From the NCBI GenBank assembly GCA_020346805.1, contig CP070790.1:394935-406139 (forward strand): a stretch of 11,205 nt of DNA. Reading direction: 5' to 3'. The notes under the pieces are model-generated. The model worked only from the letters and a program-made list of their open reading frames with translations, did no database searches and had not been told where the DNA came from. The first letter of the stretch is position 1. Each line of letters opens with the position of its first letter. The stretch is from Planctomycetota bacterium. Lineage in GTDB: Bacteria; Planctomycetota; Phycisphaerae; UBA1845; PWPN01. The translations under genes were made by a program, and so were the position numbers. Positions 1 through 6,433 of the stretch are shown here, one piece after another.

Positions 1-1854
1 CATCAGGGCACGGTTCGCGTCGTCATGCTCGAGAAACGGAATCAGTGAAGCAGATACCCCCACTGTTTGTTTCGGCGAAATATCGACATAATCAACTTCC
101 GTGGAATCGACGGTGGCCAGATCTCCCTTGACTCTGGCCAGAACCGCTCCCTCCTTCAACTTGCCGGTCTCCGGATCAACAACCTCTGGAGGAGCCAATA
201 CCCCCCGCATCTCTTCATCCGCTCGCAGCAGCTCGGTTTCGCCGTCGACTTTGTGCTTGTCCACCTTGCGATACGGGGTAACCAGGAAACCGTAATCATC
301 CACCGTACTATATATACTCAGTGAGGCGATCAGGCCGATATTCGTACCTTCAGGAGTCTCGATCGGACAAATTCGACCATAGTGAGATATATGGACGTCG
401 CGAACCTCAAAACCGGCCCGCTTGCGGTTCAAACCACCCGGCCCCAATGCCGACAAACGACGCTCGTGAGTCAATTGACTTAGCGGATTGGTCTGATCCA
501 CCACCTGAGACAACTCCCCTCGGCCGAAGAAAAACTCGATACTCGAGGATATGCTCTTGGAATTCACCAACTCGGCAATCCGCTCCAGTGAATCGGGATC
601 CTTCAAACTCATACGCTCCTGAACGGTGCGCCGCAGCTTAAGGAAACCTTTCCGCATCTCGTCGGCAGCCAACTCATCAATCGTCCGCAAACGACGGTTC
701 CCCAAGTGATCGATATCGTCAACTTCATATGTAGATTCTCCGCTCCGCAATAACAATAAATAACGTATCGAGTTGATAACATCTTCCACTCTAAGCGTCA
801 TCTCTGACTCATCAACATCCTGATTGAACTTTCGATTCAGACGAAAACGCCCCACTTTGCCTAAGCGGTAACGATTGCTGTCGAAGAATTTCTCATGAAA
901 AAGTTTTTCCGCCTTCTCTTTTTGTGGCGGATTGCCCGGCCTTAAACGGGAATAAATCTTCAGCAAGGCCTCTTCATAGTCCGAGACCCCCTCCTCGGAC
1001 ATGGTGTTCAAAATCAAGGGATCCGAAACCTGATCGATTACCGTTACCATCTTGATCCCCGCCTTCTTAATGCGGGAAGCGGCATCCCCTATCTGGCAAC
1101 CGCCCTTGACCAAAACCTCGCCTGAATCCTCATCTATAATATCACTGACCGCATAGTACTCCGGTTTTAAAGAACTTACCCGCATATTCCGGATCTTGTT
1201 ATCATAGAATGTCTTGATTATGGTTTCGTTGCTGGAATATTCAGAATCCATGGCCCGCACAAAGGTCGTTGCCGATATCTTGGCCGACTGATCGATACGC
1301 ACCGCCAACAAGTCTTTCTTGGTGACGTTGATCTCGATCCAGCTGCCTCGTTCCGGAATAATCCTGCAAGCATGCAGGGCACGGTCACCCTCGGCTTGAT
1401 GCTTCAAAAAGTCAACCCCCGGAGAACGGTGAAGCTGGTTGACTATAACACGTTCCGCACCGTTAATAATAAACTCACCACCTCCCAGCATCACCGGCAA
1501 TTCGCCCAAATAAATCGAATCTTCAGTAATTTCGTCCTTGTCCTTGCGAATTAACTTCACCCGTACCCGAAAAGGCATACCGTAGGTCAATCGTAGTTGT
1601 CGACATTCATCCGGCGAGTAGCGAGGTTTACCCAATGTATAAGAAAGATATTCCAACGACATATTCCCGTCGTAACTCTGAATGGGAAATACTTCACACA
1701 ACAGCGACTCCAGCCCTATCTTTTTCCGTTTCTCCGGATCAACCTCAGCCTGGAGAAACCGTTCATAAGAGTCTCGCTGAATCCGCGTCAGAGGAAGAAC
1801 GGGAATAGCGTCACCTATCTTGCTGAAATTCCGGACTTCGTTCATCTTCAGCAT
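1..1854 (-). CDS. rpoB: RNA polymerase beta subunit, N-terminal 618 residues (3' part outside window)
   Basis: This is the catalytic beta subunit of RNA polymerase; the window holds its first 618 codons and cuts the gene exactly at a codon boundary. The translation starts [20 protein letters not shown] and continues with the protrusion and lobe domains, including [13 protein letters not shown] and QLHRSPGV near residues 127-146. The rifampicin cluster I region lies at residues 444-470 (bases 445-525) and is followed by [20 protein letters not shown] and [14 protein letters not shown]. The fragment ends in [17 protein letters not shown], which matches about residue 681 of the E. coli protein. 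AAGGA at 1862-1866 is spaced correctly for the ATG at 1854; the ATG three codons in is a weaker alternative. The usual Rif-contact residues (Q513, D516, H526, R529, S531, L533 in E. coli numbering) are all sensitive-type, with V at 514 and T at 518. The gene is last in the cluster and is separated from rplL by a long structured spacer. Confidence 0.98.
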   Translation of the reverse strand, partial: MLKMNEVRNFSKIGDAIPVLPLTRIQRDSYERFLQAEVDPEKRKKIGLESLLCEVFPIQSYDGNMSLEYLSYTLGKPRYSPDECRQLRLTYGMPFRVRVKLIRKDKDEITEDSIYLGELPVMLGGGEFIINGAERVIVNQLHRSPGVDFLKHQAEGDRALHACRIIPERGSWIEINVTKKDLLAVRIDQSAKISATTFVRAMDSEYSSNETIIKTFYDNKIRNMRVSSLKPEYYAVSDIIDEDSGEVLVKGGCQIGDAASRIKKAGIKMVTVIDQVSDPLILNTMSEEGVSDYEEALLKIYSRLRPGNPPQKEKAEKLFHEKFFDSNRYRLGKVGRFRLNRKFNQDVDESEMTLRVEDVINSIRYLLLLRSGESTYEVDDIDHLGNRRLRTIDELAADEMRKGFLKLRRTVQERMSLKDPDSLERIAELVNSKSISSSIEFFFGRGELSQVVDQTNPLSQLTHERRLSALGPGGLNRKRAGFEVRDVHISHYGRICPIETPEGTNIGLIASLSIYSTVDDYGFLVTPYRKVDKHKVDGETELLRADEEMRGVLAPPEVVDPETGKLKEGAVLARVKGDLATVDSTEVDYVDISPKQTVGVSASLIPFLEHDDANRALM

Positions 1855-2046
1855 GGCAGCATTCCTTAATCAAAACCTGTACCATGAGTCAGCTACGACA
1901 CCATCAATCACCCCAACTATCGATTGTATCAAGCCGATTCAATCGCTAAGTCGGTGAAGACTTAAAGCCACACCCATACCAAAATCATTCAACCACATAA
2001 GGAATTTATATTGTGACCAAATCAGGATTGGAACCACCGCGGAGCA

Positions 2047-2070
2047 ATCAGTTCGACTAACAGTCCTGAT
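2047..2070 (-). promoter_or_regulatory. Leader hairpin 3 upstream of rpoB
   Basis: In the transcript ATCAG and GACT pair with AGTC and CTGAT, giving nine base pairs with a GTT loop and a three-base GAA bulge on the 3' side. No T tract follows, so it is not an intrinsic terminator. It could be a protein-binding or mRNA-stability element. Confidence 0.4.
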
Positions 2071-2103
2071 CGTCGGCACCCGCGAAACCAACCTGCCAGC
2101 CGT

Positions 2104-2124
2104 TCCCGCCCCGCGAGGGAGGGA
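2104..2124 (-). promoter_or_regulatory. Leader hairpin 2 upstream of rpoB, GC-rich
   Basis: The transcript TCCC-T-CCC pairs with GGG-C-GGGA around a TCGCG loop, giving seven pairs and one T/C mismatch. No T tract follows. It lies between hairpins 1 and 3 in the presumed rpoB leader. Confidence 0.4.
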
Positions 2125-2143
2125 TAATCTCTCTTTCTCAGCA

Positions 2144-2161
2144 GCGGAAGCGTCCTTCCGC
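2144..2161 (-). promoter_or_regulatory. Leader hairpin 1 upstream of rpoB
   Basis: GCGGAAG and CTTCCGC form a perfect seven-pair stem around the tetraloop GACG. It would lie about 25 nt into a transcript started from the TATAAT box at 2193-2198. With no T tract, it more likely stabilises the 5' end than terminates transcription. Confidence 0.5.
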
Positions 2162-2192
2162 AACACGCTTCCCACAAAATATAGAACCTATC

Positions 2193-2221
2193 ATTATACA
2201 CAAAATCTAATAAAAAAACAC
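2193..2221 (-). promoter_or_regulatory. Possible internal promoter for rpoB(C)
   Basis: A perfect TATAAT box lies at 2193-2198 on the minus strand. At 17-nt spacing the -35 position reads GTGTTT, a poor match to TTGACA, and there is no exact TGn extension. A T7 tract and an AT-rich spacer lie just upstream. A start near 2186 would give a leader of about 330 nt before rpoB. Confidence 0.4.
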
Positions 2222-2291
2222 CCCTATGCCGGAAATCCTTATATCCATCCACACTATACAAATTACCCCCAACTACCCAAATCGTAATCGC

Positions 2292-2340
2292 AAGCCCCTG
2301 CGGTCGCACTACCCGCTGGTAAGCACGGCCGCAGGAGCTT
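2292..2340 (-). promoter_or_regulatory. Large imperfect RNA hairpin after rplL
   Basis: The transcript folds into about 21 base pairs: a 12-pair basal stem (AAGCTCCTGCGG with CCGCAGGGGCTT), one C/A mismatch, six pairs (CGTGCT with AGTGCG), one bulged T, three pairs, and an AGCG loop. Three G-U pairs hold only in the minus-strand RNA and would be mismatches in the opposite strand, which supports an RNA role for this strand. A long, nearly continuous double-stranded RNA between rplL and rpoB is a plausible RNase III site, as known at the same position in E. coli. Confidence 0.6.
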
Positions 2341-2350
2341 ACACTCCTGC
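2331..2350 (-). promoter_or_regulatory. Small hairpin competing with the large one
   Basis: GCAGGAG and CTCCTGC form a perfect seven-pair stem around TGTAAG in the transcript. Its 3' arm (2331-2337) is also part of the 5' arm of the large hairpin at 2292-2340, so the two structures exclude each other. The small one is transcribed first and would form first. Confidence 0.5.
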
Positions 2351-2427
2351 TCGGACGGCTGGTATACCATCCGGGAAAATAAGCCCTGATAGGGGTATCC
2401 TGCCGGGGCCCTGAAAATATTTTATTA

Positions 2428-2847
2428 CTACTTGATCTCTACGACGGCCCCAACCTCCTCTAGCTCCTGTTTTAATTTCTCCGCCTCTTCCTTGGAGATG
2501 GCCTCCTTGACCGGTTTGGGGGCCCCTTCAACCAAGTCTTTGGCCTCTTTGAGGCCAAGTGAAGTTGCAGCCCGGACAACCTTGATCACCTGAATCTTCT
2601 TGTCCCCACCGGCCTTGAGTATCACGTCGAAACTGGTCTTTTCTTCCGCAGCTTCAGCAGCCTCACCACCGGCAGTCGGGGCCGCCATCATCACCGCCCC
2701 ACCACCGGCCGGCTCGATGCCGTGTTCCTCTTTCAGGCAATCCACCAGATCCTGAGCCTGCTTCAGCGTCAAAGAGGTCAACTGTTCCGCCAGTTTTTTG
2801 GTTTCTGCATTAAATTCCTTTGCAGCAGTCTCTGCCGTTTCTGACAT
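2428..2847 (-). CDS. rplL: 50S ribosomal protein L7/L12
   Basis: This is the multicopy flexible stalk protein of the large ribosomal subunit, which recruits and activates translational GTPases such as EF-Tu and EF-G. The 139 residues show the standard order. The N-terminal dimerisation and L10-binding helices cover about residues 15-42 and include [20 protein letters not shown]. An Ala/Gly-rich hinge follows at about 46-66, and the globular C-terminal domain starts at about residue 69, with [20 protein letters not shown] and [18 protein letters not shown]. It is somewhat longer than the E. coli protein of about 120 residues because of extra residues before the first helix and in the hinge. 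AAGGGAG lies eight bases upstream of the ATG. It follows rplJ after a 162-nt spacer with its own structure, which may help produce L7/L12 in excess over L10. Confidence 0.98.
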   Translation of the reverse strand: MSETAETAAKEFNAETKKLAEQLTSLTLKQAQDLVDCLKEEHGIEPAGGGAVMMAAPTAGGEAAEAAEEKTSFDVILKAGGDKKIQVIKVVRAATSLGLKEAKDLVEGAPKPVKEAISKEEAEKLKQELEEVGAVVEIK

Positions 2848-2879
2848 TACCGAAACTCCCTTATATCAATGCAATCTTG

Positions 2880-2952
2880 CCATTTGCCTGATAGGTGACG
2901 CCCCTGTGACGTCATTTACCCCACTCAAGGCGGGCCAATCCGCAGCAAATGG
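2880..2952 (-). promoter_or_regulatory. Long stem enclosing a second hairpin in the rplJ-rplL spacer
   Basis: CCATTTGC (2880-2887) and GCAAATGG (2945-2952) are perfect inverted copies enclosing 57 nt. Inside, the transcript pairs TGACG with CGTCA around a nine-base loop, extended by GG/CC beyond a four-base bulge. The structure ends about 32 bases before the rplL start codon and leaves the ribosome binding site free. Setting the high L7/L12 to L10 ratio by processing or enhanced translation is possible but is inferred. Confidence 0.4.
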
Positions 2953-3009
2953 ATCAATTGCCCTTACACGTCCGTTTCCATCCCCTCAAGTACATTCTCA
3001 TAGTCATCA

Positions 3010-3537
3010 TCAAGCCGCCTCTGCACTCCCTTGCTTGTCGCTAATCGCCTTGAGACAACCACATATCAGGCCGCCGGGGCTTCCCAGACAGCCCGCCAGC
3101 CGACGGGCGGGACTCGATATCAACATGGCCAACTCCGCCAGCAGTTCTTCCCTGTTCTTCATCTTGGCCAGTTGATCAACGTAAATCAGATCCGGGTCTC
3201 CATCCAGCATACCCATCTTCAACTCAATTTGGGGATAATTCTTCTGTAAATCAACCAAAACCTTGGCCACATCTATAACCGACTCCCCTCCGGTAACCAA
3301 TGCACAAGGACCGTCCAGGGCGTTACTCAGAGGCTCCAAGGTGGTACCGGTAAAGGCCCGACGGGCCATACTATTCTTGATTACCTGCAGCCGTACATTC
3401 TTTTGCCGTAATTCGCCCCGCAGCTTGTTCGTTGCAATGGCATCCAAACCGATGACACTTACCACACAAGCATTATCAATGTCACCATAAACCTTTTTAT
3501 ATTCCTTGGTAATTAAATCTTTAACCGGTTTGCTCAT
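3010..3537 (-). CDS. rplJ: 50S ribosomal protein L10
   Basis: L10 anchors the L7/L12 dimers to the ribosome at the base of the stalk, next to L11 and the GTPase centre. The 175 residues carry the family pattern: an N-terminal MSKPVKDLITKEYKKVYGDI, then KLRGELRQKNVRLQVIKNSM with the rRNA-binding NSMARRAF stretch at about residues 55-62. After that come the core strands (PCALVTGGESVIDVAKVLVD) and a C-terminal helix that carries L7/L12. The length is close to the E. coli protein (165 residues). The tail is rich in Gly, Cys and Ala and ends SAEAA. AAGG lies about nine bases before the ATG. In many bacteria the L10-L7/L12 complex represses its own mRNA by binding the leader. Here the short rplA-rplJ gap holds only one six-pair hairpin (3561-3584), so the site of such control is not evident. 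Confidence 0.97.
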   Translation of the reverse strand: MSKPVKDLITKEYKKVYGDIDNACVVSVIGLDAIATNKLRGELRQKNVRLQVIKNSMARRAFTGTTLEPLSNALDGPCALVTGGESVIDVAKVLVDLQKNYPQIELKMGMLDGDPDLIYVDQLAKMKNREELLAELAMLISSPARRLAGCLGSPGGLICGCLKAISDKQGSAEAA

Positions 3538-3560
3538 TGTCTCACGCCTTAATATTTACC

Positions 3561-3584
3561 ACCGGCAATCCCTTATCCGCCGGC
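3561..3584 (-). promoter_or_regulatory. Small hairpin in the rplA-rplJ spacer
   Basis: GCCGGC and GCCGGT pair in the transcript (six pairs including one G-U) around a 12-base loop that contains AAGGGA. It ends about 24 bases before the rplJ start. It is a weak candidate for the L10 leader target. Confidence 0.25.
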
Positions 3585-3630
3585 TTGTCTACCCATCTGA
3601 AAAACACTCCGATCATGCTGACCTCGTCCG

Positions 3631-4356
3631 TCAACCCACATCCAAAGCGACTGAAGGTGTCATGGTACCCGACAAACATACACGCTTGATATATTGCCCC
3701 TTGGCCGTTACCGGTTTTAACTTACGAATATGACCAATGAATGCTTCAATATTGGCCTGCAGGTCCTCATGGGAAAAACTCATCTTACCCACAATAGCAT
3801 GAATGTTGCCGCCTGCATCGTTGCGAAATTCCAGCTTGCCCGCAGAGTAATCTTTCACCGCCTGAACAACGTCAGGTGTTACCGTGCCCGATTTCGGTGA
3901 GGGCATCTTACCCTGAGGCCCCAAAACTCGGCCCAGCTTGCCCACTTTCCCCATCTGAGAAGGATGGGCAATGGCTACGTCAAAGTCCAACCAGCCGTCA
4001 CTAATCTTTTTAATCAGATCCTCGTTACCCGCCTCCACCGCCCCATTGGTCTTGGACTCTTCAATCAGTTCATCCGGGCAAAACACAATAACTATCTTGG
4101 TCTTGCCGATACCTTTAGGTAACGAAATCGATCCCCGAACCATTTGATCCGCCTGCTTGGGATCGATCCCCAAACTCATCACCAATTCTATTGTTTGATC
4201 GAAGCCTTTACGCTCACGCGCCCCCTTATACGCTTTGGTGGGTCGAACTTCACCCATCTCCTTGATCAGCTTGACCGCTTCCGGGATAGAGTGCCGGGTA
4301 TTGAGATCGCCGGCCTTGCTTAGTTGGACTTGGTAATGCACACTTCGTTTCGGCAT
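3631..4356 (-). CDS. rplA: 50S ribosomal protein L1
   Basis: L1 forms the mobile L1 stalk by the ribosomal E site and helps deacylated tRNA leave. It is also the classical repressor of its own rplK-rplA mRNA. The 241 residues begin MPKRSVHYQVQLSKAGDLNT and include SLPKGIGKTKIVIVFC at about 98-113. The conserved LGRVLGPQGKMPSPKSGTVT lies at about 142-161. The protein ends in the family tail YIKRVCLSGTMTPSVALDVG. Length is normal for the family (E. coli 234). GGGAGG lies seven bases before the ATG, a strong ribosome binding site. The gene follows rplK after a 161-nt spacer with attenuator-like RNA structure, and precedes rplJ by 93 nt. The conserved L1 operator fold could not be confirmed by eye. 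Confidence 0.98.
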   Translation of the reverse strand: MPKRSVHYQVQLSKAGDLNTRHSIPEAVKLIKEMGEVRPTKAYKGARERKGFDQTIELVMSLGIDPKQADQMVRGSISLPKGIGKTKIVIVFCPDELIEESKTNGAVEAGNEDLIKKISDGWLDFDVAIAHPSQMGKVGKLGRVLGPQGKMPSPKSGTVTPDVVQAVKDYSAGKLEFRNDAGGNIHAIVGKMSFSHEDLQANIEAFIGHIRKLKPVTAKGQYIKRVCLSGTMTPSVALDVG

Positions 4357-4380
4357 AATTCAGCCTCCCACTAGTATTCC

Positions 4381-4403
4381 AAAAACCCGAGCCCGTGGTC
4401 AGG
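4381..4403 (-). terminator. Terminator-like hairpin before rplA
   Basis: In the transcript CCTGA pairs with TCGGG (five pairs, one G-U) around CCACGGGC, followed directly by T5 (4385-4381). The stem is short, so termination is likely partial. Its 5' arm (4399-4403) is also the 3' arm of the hairpin at 4399-4430, so the two exclude each other. Confidence 0.4.
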
Positions 4404-4430
4404 CCCATTAACTTTATCAGTTAAACCTGA
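4399..4430 (-). promoter_or_regulatory. Candidate antiterminator hairpin, rplK-rplA spacer
   Basis: Transcript TCAGG and TTAACT pair with AGTTAA and CCTGA, giving eleven pairs with a GATAA loop and a small asymmetric internal loop (T against TGGG). Forming it takes up the CCTGA needed by the terminator-like stem at 4381-4403. It is transcribed before the terminator and so is favoured by default. Confidence 0.4.
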
Positions 4431-4461
4431 TCGTCGTTCCGCCCTCAGGCAAAACACGATC
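4429..4461 (-). promoter_or_regulatory. Strong hairpin in the rplK-rplA spacer
   Basis: GATCGT plus GTTTTGCC pairs with GGCGGAAC plus ACGATC, giving 14 pairs with one bulged G and a TGAG tetraloop. Two G-U pairs work only in the minus-strand RNA. It is the most stable element of the spacer and overlaps the next hairpin by two bases. Confidence 0.5.
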
Positions 4462-4517
4462 AAAACTTGAATCATTGCAACACTACTGCTCCACCCCCCC
4501 CTTCCCTCCAACCATCT

Positions 4518-4946
4518 TTATCCTTCTGTTATCTCAATACCCATGGAACGGGCCGTACCCGCTATAATGCGGTCGGCATGTTCCAGGTTAAAGGCATTTA
4601 AATCCACCTTCTTGCGCTCGCTTATGGCCCGAATCTGACTCCAGGTCACTTTGCCAACTTTTTCCTTGTTGGGAACACCGCTTCCCTTGGCAATCTGAGC
4701 CGCTTCCTTCAACAGCACCGCCGCCGGTGGACTCTTGACGATGAAGGTGAACGTTTTGTCTTTGTAAACGGTAATTTCCACCGGTACGATCATGCCGTTC
4801 AACTGGCCTGTTTGAGCATTAAACTGCTGAACAAACTGGCCTATATTCACCCCATGTTGGCCCAACGCTGGTCCAATAGGCGGCGCCGGCGTCGCCTGAC
4901 CGCCAGGTGCCTGAAGCTTGATCTTGGTTAATATCTCTTTGGCCAC
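4518..4946 (-). CDS. rplK: 50S ribosomal protein L11
   Basis: L11 binds the GTPase-associated region of 23S rRNA at the base of the stalk. It takes part in factor-dependent GTP hydrolysis and in stringent RelA activation. The 142 residues match the usual length. The N-terminal domain has [20 protein letters not shown] and [14 protein letters not shown], the proline-rich segment known as the thiostrepton-responsive region. The C-terminal rRNA-binding domain has [20 protein letters not shown] and ends with [20 protein letters not shown]. The start codon is GTG at 4946, supported by GAGAGG eight bases upstream and by the universal MAKE-type N-terminus. It follows nusG after 90 nt. A run of eight Gs begins 16 bases after the stop codon. 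Confidence 0.98.
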   Translation of the reverse strand: MAKEILTKIKLQAPGGQATPAPPIGPALGQHGVNIGQFVQQFNAQTGQLNGMIVPVEITVYKDKTFTFIVKSPPAAVLLKEAAQIAKGSGVPNKEKVGKVTWSQIRAISERKKVDLNAFNLEHADRIIAGTARSMGIEITEG

Positions 4947-5036
4947 GAATTTAACCTCTCCAAATCGGCCATCCCATCATCACTACAAAAATCGGACAAC
5001 CTTAAATTTCCTCTGATAATCGAGTCCCGTCCCCTC

Positions 5037-5786
5037 TCACAACTTTTCCAACTGCCAATATTCCACATCCACCGGCGTAGCCCGCCCGAAAATAGTTAAC
5101 AACACCGTAACAATCCCCTTGGCCTCATCGATGCTGTCAACATTACCTTCATAGTTTTCAAAAGAGCCTTCCTTGATCTTAACCCGATCGCCCTTGGAAA
5201 ATTCCATCCCGTGAAGAGTGGCCTCTTCTTCCGGTTTGGCCGCAGCCAACAACATCATTTCCACATCATGGTCCTTCATGCTGGTCGGCTTGCCGCCCGA
5301 ACCGATGAAATCGCCAACTCCCATGGTCTCCTTGACCATGAACCAGATGTTCTCCGGTATCGAACCGTCCGGATCGGTGGCCATCTCCACAAAAACATAA
5401 CCAGGGTACAACTTCTTCTCGATCACTCTGACCTGGCCGCTCTTCATCCGCTTCTCTTTAAGCGTTGGAACCAGAACCCGTCCGATCCGCTCCACCAGAA
5501 GTTCTATCCGAACCTTGCGCTCCAGGGCATCGCGAACCTGCTCCTCCTTGTTGCTGGCCACCCGCAACACATACCACTTCATGCCCTCACGAGTTGGTTC
5601 CAGCTTGGCCCCCGTATCCGAGATCGCCGACGGTTGTGTACTCTTACTATCAGTGGGCTCCGCCGGCGTTGGTTCCGAAACCGCAGCCTCGGAAGACTCC
5701 GCAGCCGATCCAATAACCTGATTCTCCGCCTCAGTCGCCTGATCGGGTGATAATTCCTGATTGTTATCCTGGTCCCCCAGATTCAT
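5037..5786 (-). CDS. nusG: Transcription elongation/termination factor NusG with 68-residue N-terminal extension
   Basis: NusG binds the RNA polymerase clamp, supports processive elongation and links it to Rho or to the leading ribosome. Residues 69-249 form a normal 181-residue NusG. The NGN domain starts MKWYVLRVASNKEEQVRDAL and contains KLYPGYVFVEM. The C-terminal KOW domain covers about 196-249 (FSKGDRVKIKEGSFENYEGN and IFGRATPVDVEYWQLEKL). Residues 1-68 are an extra acidic, Ser/Thr/Pro/Ala-rich, probably disordered segment. The ATG at 5786 overlaps the secE stop as ATGA, which argues for translational coupling and for this start. An internal ATG at residue 69 has only a GAGG too close for a good ribosome binding site. 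Extensions of this kind are known to me from some planctomycete NusG proteins, but their role is not. It lies between secE and rplK in the conserved order. Confidence 0.96.
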   Translation of the reverse strand: MNLGDQDNNQELSPDQATEAENQVIGSAAESSEAAVSEPTPAEPTDSKSTQPSAISDTGAKLEPTREGMKWYVLRVASNKEEQVRDALERKVRIELLVERIGRVLVPTLKEKRMKSGQVRVIEKKLYPGYVFVEMATDPDGSIPENIWFMVKETMGVGDFIGSGGKPTSMKDHDVEMMLLAAAKPEEEATLHGMEFSKGDRVKIKEGSFENYEGNVDSIDEAKGIVTVLLTIFGRATPVDVEYWQLEKL

Positions 5787-6322
5787 GTTCCACTTCCGAA
5801 AAATCGTTCAATACCCGGCCCCTTCAACACTTTTATGGTACTGAAAAACAACATAAACATAATGTCCGCCAAAAACAGAAAAATCCCCAGCAATAGTACC
5901 GCTACAATCACTACCTTGGTCGAACGAATTATTTCCTTGCGCGTCGACCAACTAACCTTCTTCATCTCACCCTCAGTAGCAATGAAGAAATCATTGACCT
6001 TTCGGCTAAGGCCTACCAGCCAATAAATCAAAATCCCCATCAACAGCATAAAGGCAGTGGAAATCCCATATTGTACCGGCAAGAAGTAATCCGTATCTTG
6101 TTTAAGACATCCACCAAGTTCATTGAATAAAAACACCGTGCCGGCAACTATCAAAACACCGAAACCGACGGCCGTCCCCACCCGGGTATAGAATCCCTGA
6201 CCATGCTTGTAAATACGCAGGCCAAATCCGCCCGGCGCCGCCCCAACTCTCGCAGGGCGAGGTTCCGTCGGTCGCTTGGGCTCTTCCTGCCCCCCCGGTT
6301 CTGTGACTAAACCATCACTCAC
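5783..6322 (-). CDS. secE: Preprotein translocase subunit SecE, three-helix long form
   Basis: SecE clamps the SecY channel and is needed for protein export and membrane insertion. The 179 residues are longer than E. coli SecE (127). About 46 hydrophilic Pro/Arg-rich residues come first, then membrane segments at about 48-68 and 83-105. The conserved SecE module follows: the amphipathic helix NDFFIATEGEMKKVSWSTRK at 110-129 and the final membrane segment at about 135-160. The motif EMKKVSWSTRKEI is diagnostic of the family. The start is GTG at 6322, with AAGGGAG six to seven bases upstream. The stop overlaps the nusG start by the tetranucleotide ATGA. A terminator-like hairpin at 6434-6458 lies between tRNA-Trp and this gene, so transcription may be attenuated before secE. 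Confidence 0.96.
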   Translation of the reverse strand: MSDGLVTEPGGQEEPKRPTEPRPARVGAAPGGFGLRIYKHGQGFYTRVGTAVGFGVLIVAGTVFLFNELGGCLKQDTDYFLPVQYGISTAFMLLMGILIYWLVGLSRKVNDFFIATEGEMKKVSWSTRKEIIRSTKVVIVAVLLLGIFLFLADIMFMLFFSTIKVLKGPGIERFFGSGT

Positions 6323-6433
6323 TGCGGTCTCCCTTGTCCTCAGTATGCATTACCTTAAATATCATCTTTCTGCCAATACCTGGTCGATTCTCATTCTACT
6401 TGTCGCCGATAGTCATCTATAACCGGCAAAGCC

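Larger units (their letters stand above)
2212..2396 (-). terminator. Unusual terminator-like structure with long-range stem and T7
   Basis: Transcript bases ACCCCTAT (2396-2389) and ATAGGGGT (2227-2220) are perfect complements, and the second arm is followed by G and then T7 (2218-2212). The arms enclose about 160 nt, including the two hairpins at 2292-2350, so the structure would be a branched domain and not a simple terminator stem. It could end or attenuate the ribosomal-protein transcript just before the TATAAT box. Spontaneous termination by so distant a stem is uncertain. Confidence 0.3.
1855..2427 (-). other. Long structured rplL-rpoB spacer (573 nt), no convincing gene
   Basis: The spacer between the rplL stop and the rpoB start is much longer than the other spacers in the cluster. 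In transcript order it holds a small hairpin at 2331-2350, a 21-bp hairpin at 2292-2340 that competes with it, a long-range 8-bp pairing ending in T7, a TATAAT box at 2193-2198, and three further hairpins at 2144-2161, 2104-2124 and 2047-2070. About 190 nt without obvious structure then lead to the rpoB ribosome binding site. E. coli has an attenuator and an RNase III processing site in the same place, so a control and processing region is expected here. Two open frames cross the region but neither looks like protein. Confidence 0.75.

Noticed and set aside
1939..2175. Open frame of 78 codons on the minus strand in the rpoB leader
   Set aside because: It resembles random sequence, overlaps the previous frame, and its start lies in the region of the predicted promoter leader; no homology is apparent.
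2022..2309. Open frame of 95 codons on the minus strand in the rplL-rpoB spacer
   Set aside because: Its composition is rich in Arg, Trp and Cys without domain pattern, it runs through several RNA hairpins and the TATAAT box, and no ribosome binding site supports it.
2382..2396. Short hairpin CCCT-ATC-AGGG followed by CTTATTTT as the rplL terminator
   Set aside because: Four pairs and a three-base loop with an interrupted T run are too weak to call a terminator.
4947..5036. L1 repressor target in the nusG-rplK spacer, around the GTGATGATGGGATGG stretch of the transcript
   Set aside because: The G-rich motif is only loosely like the L1 site and I could not fold it into the expected two-loop structure, so I do not call it.
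5211..5750. Long plus-strand frame of 179 codons opposite nusG
   Set aside because: It is antisense to the well-conserved nusG and has no protein-like pattern, so it is a shadow of the coding bias.
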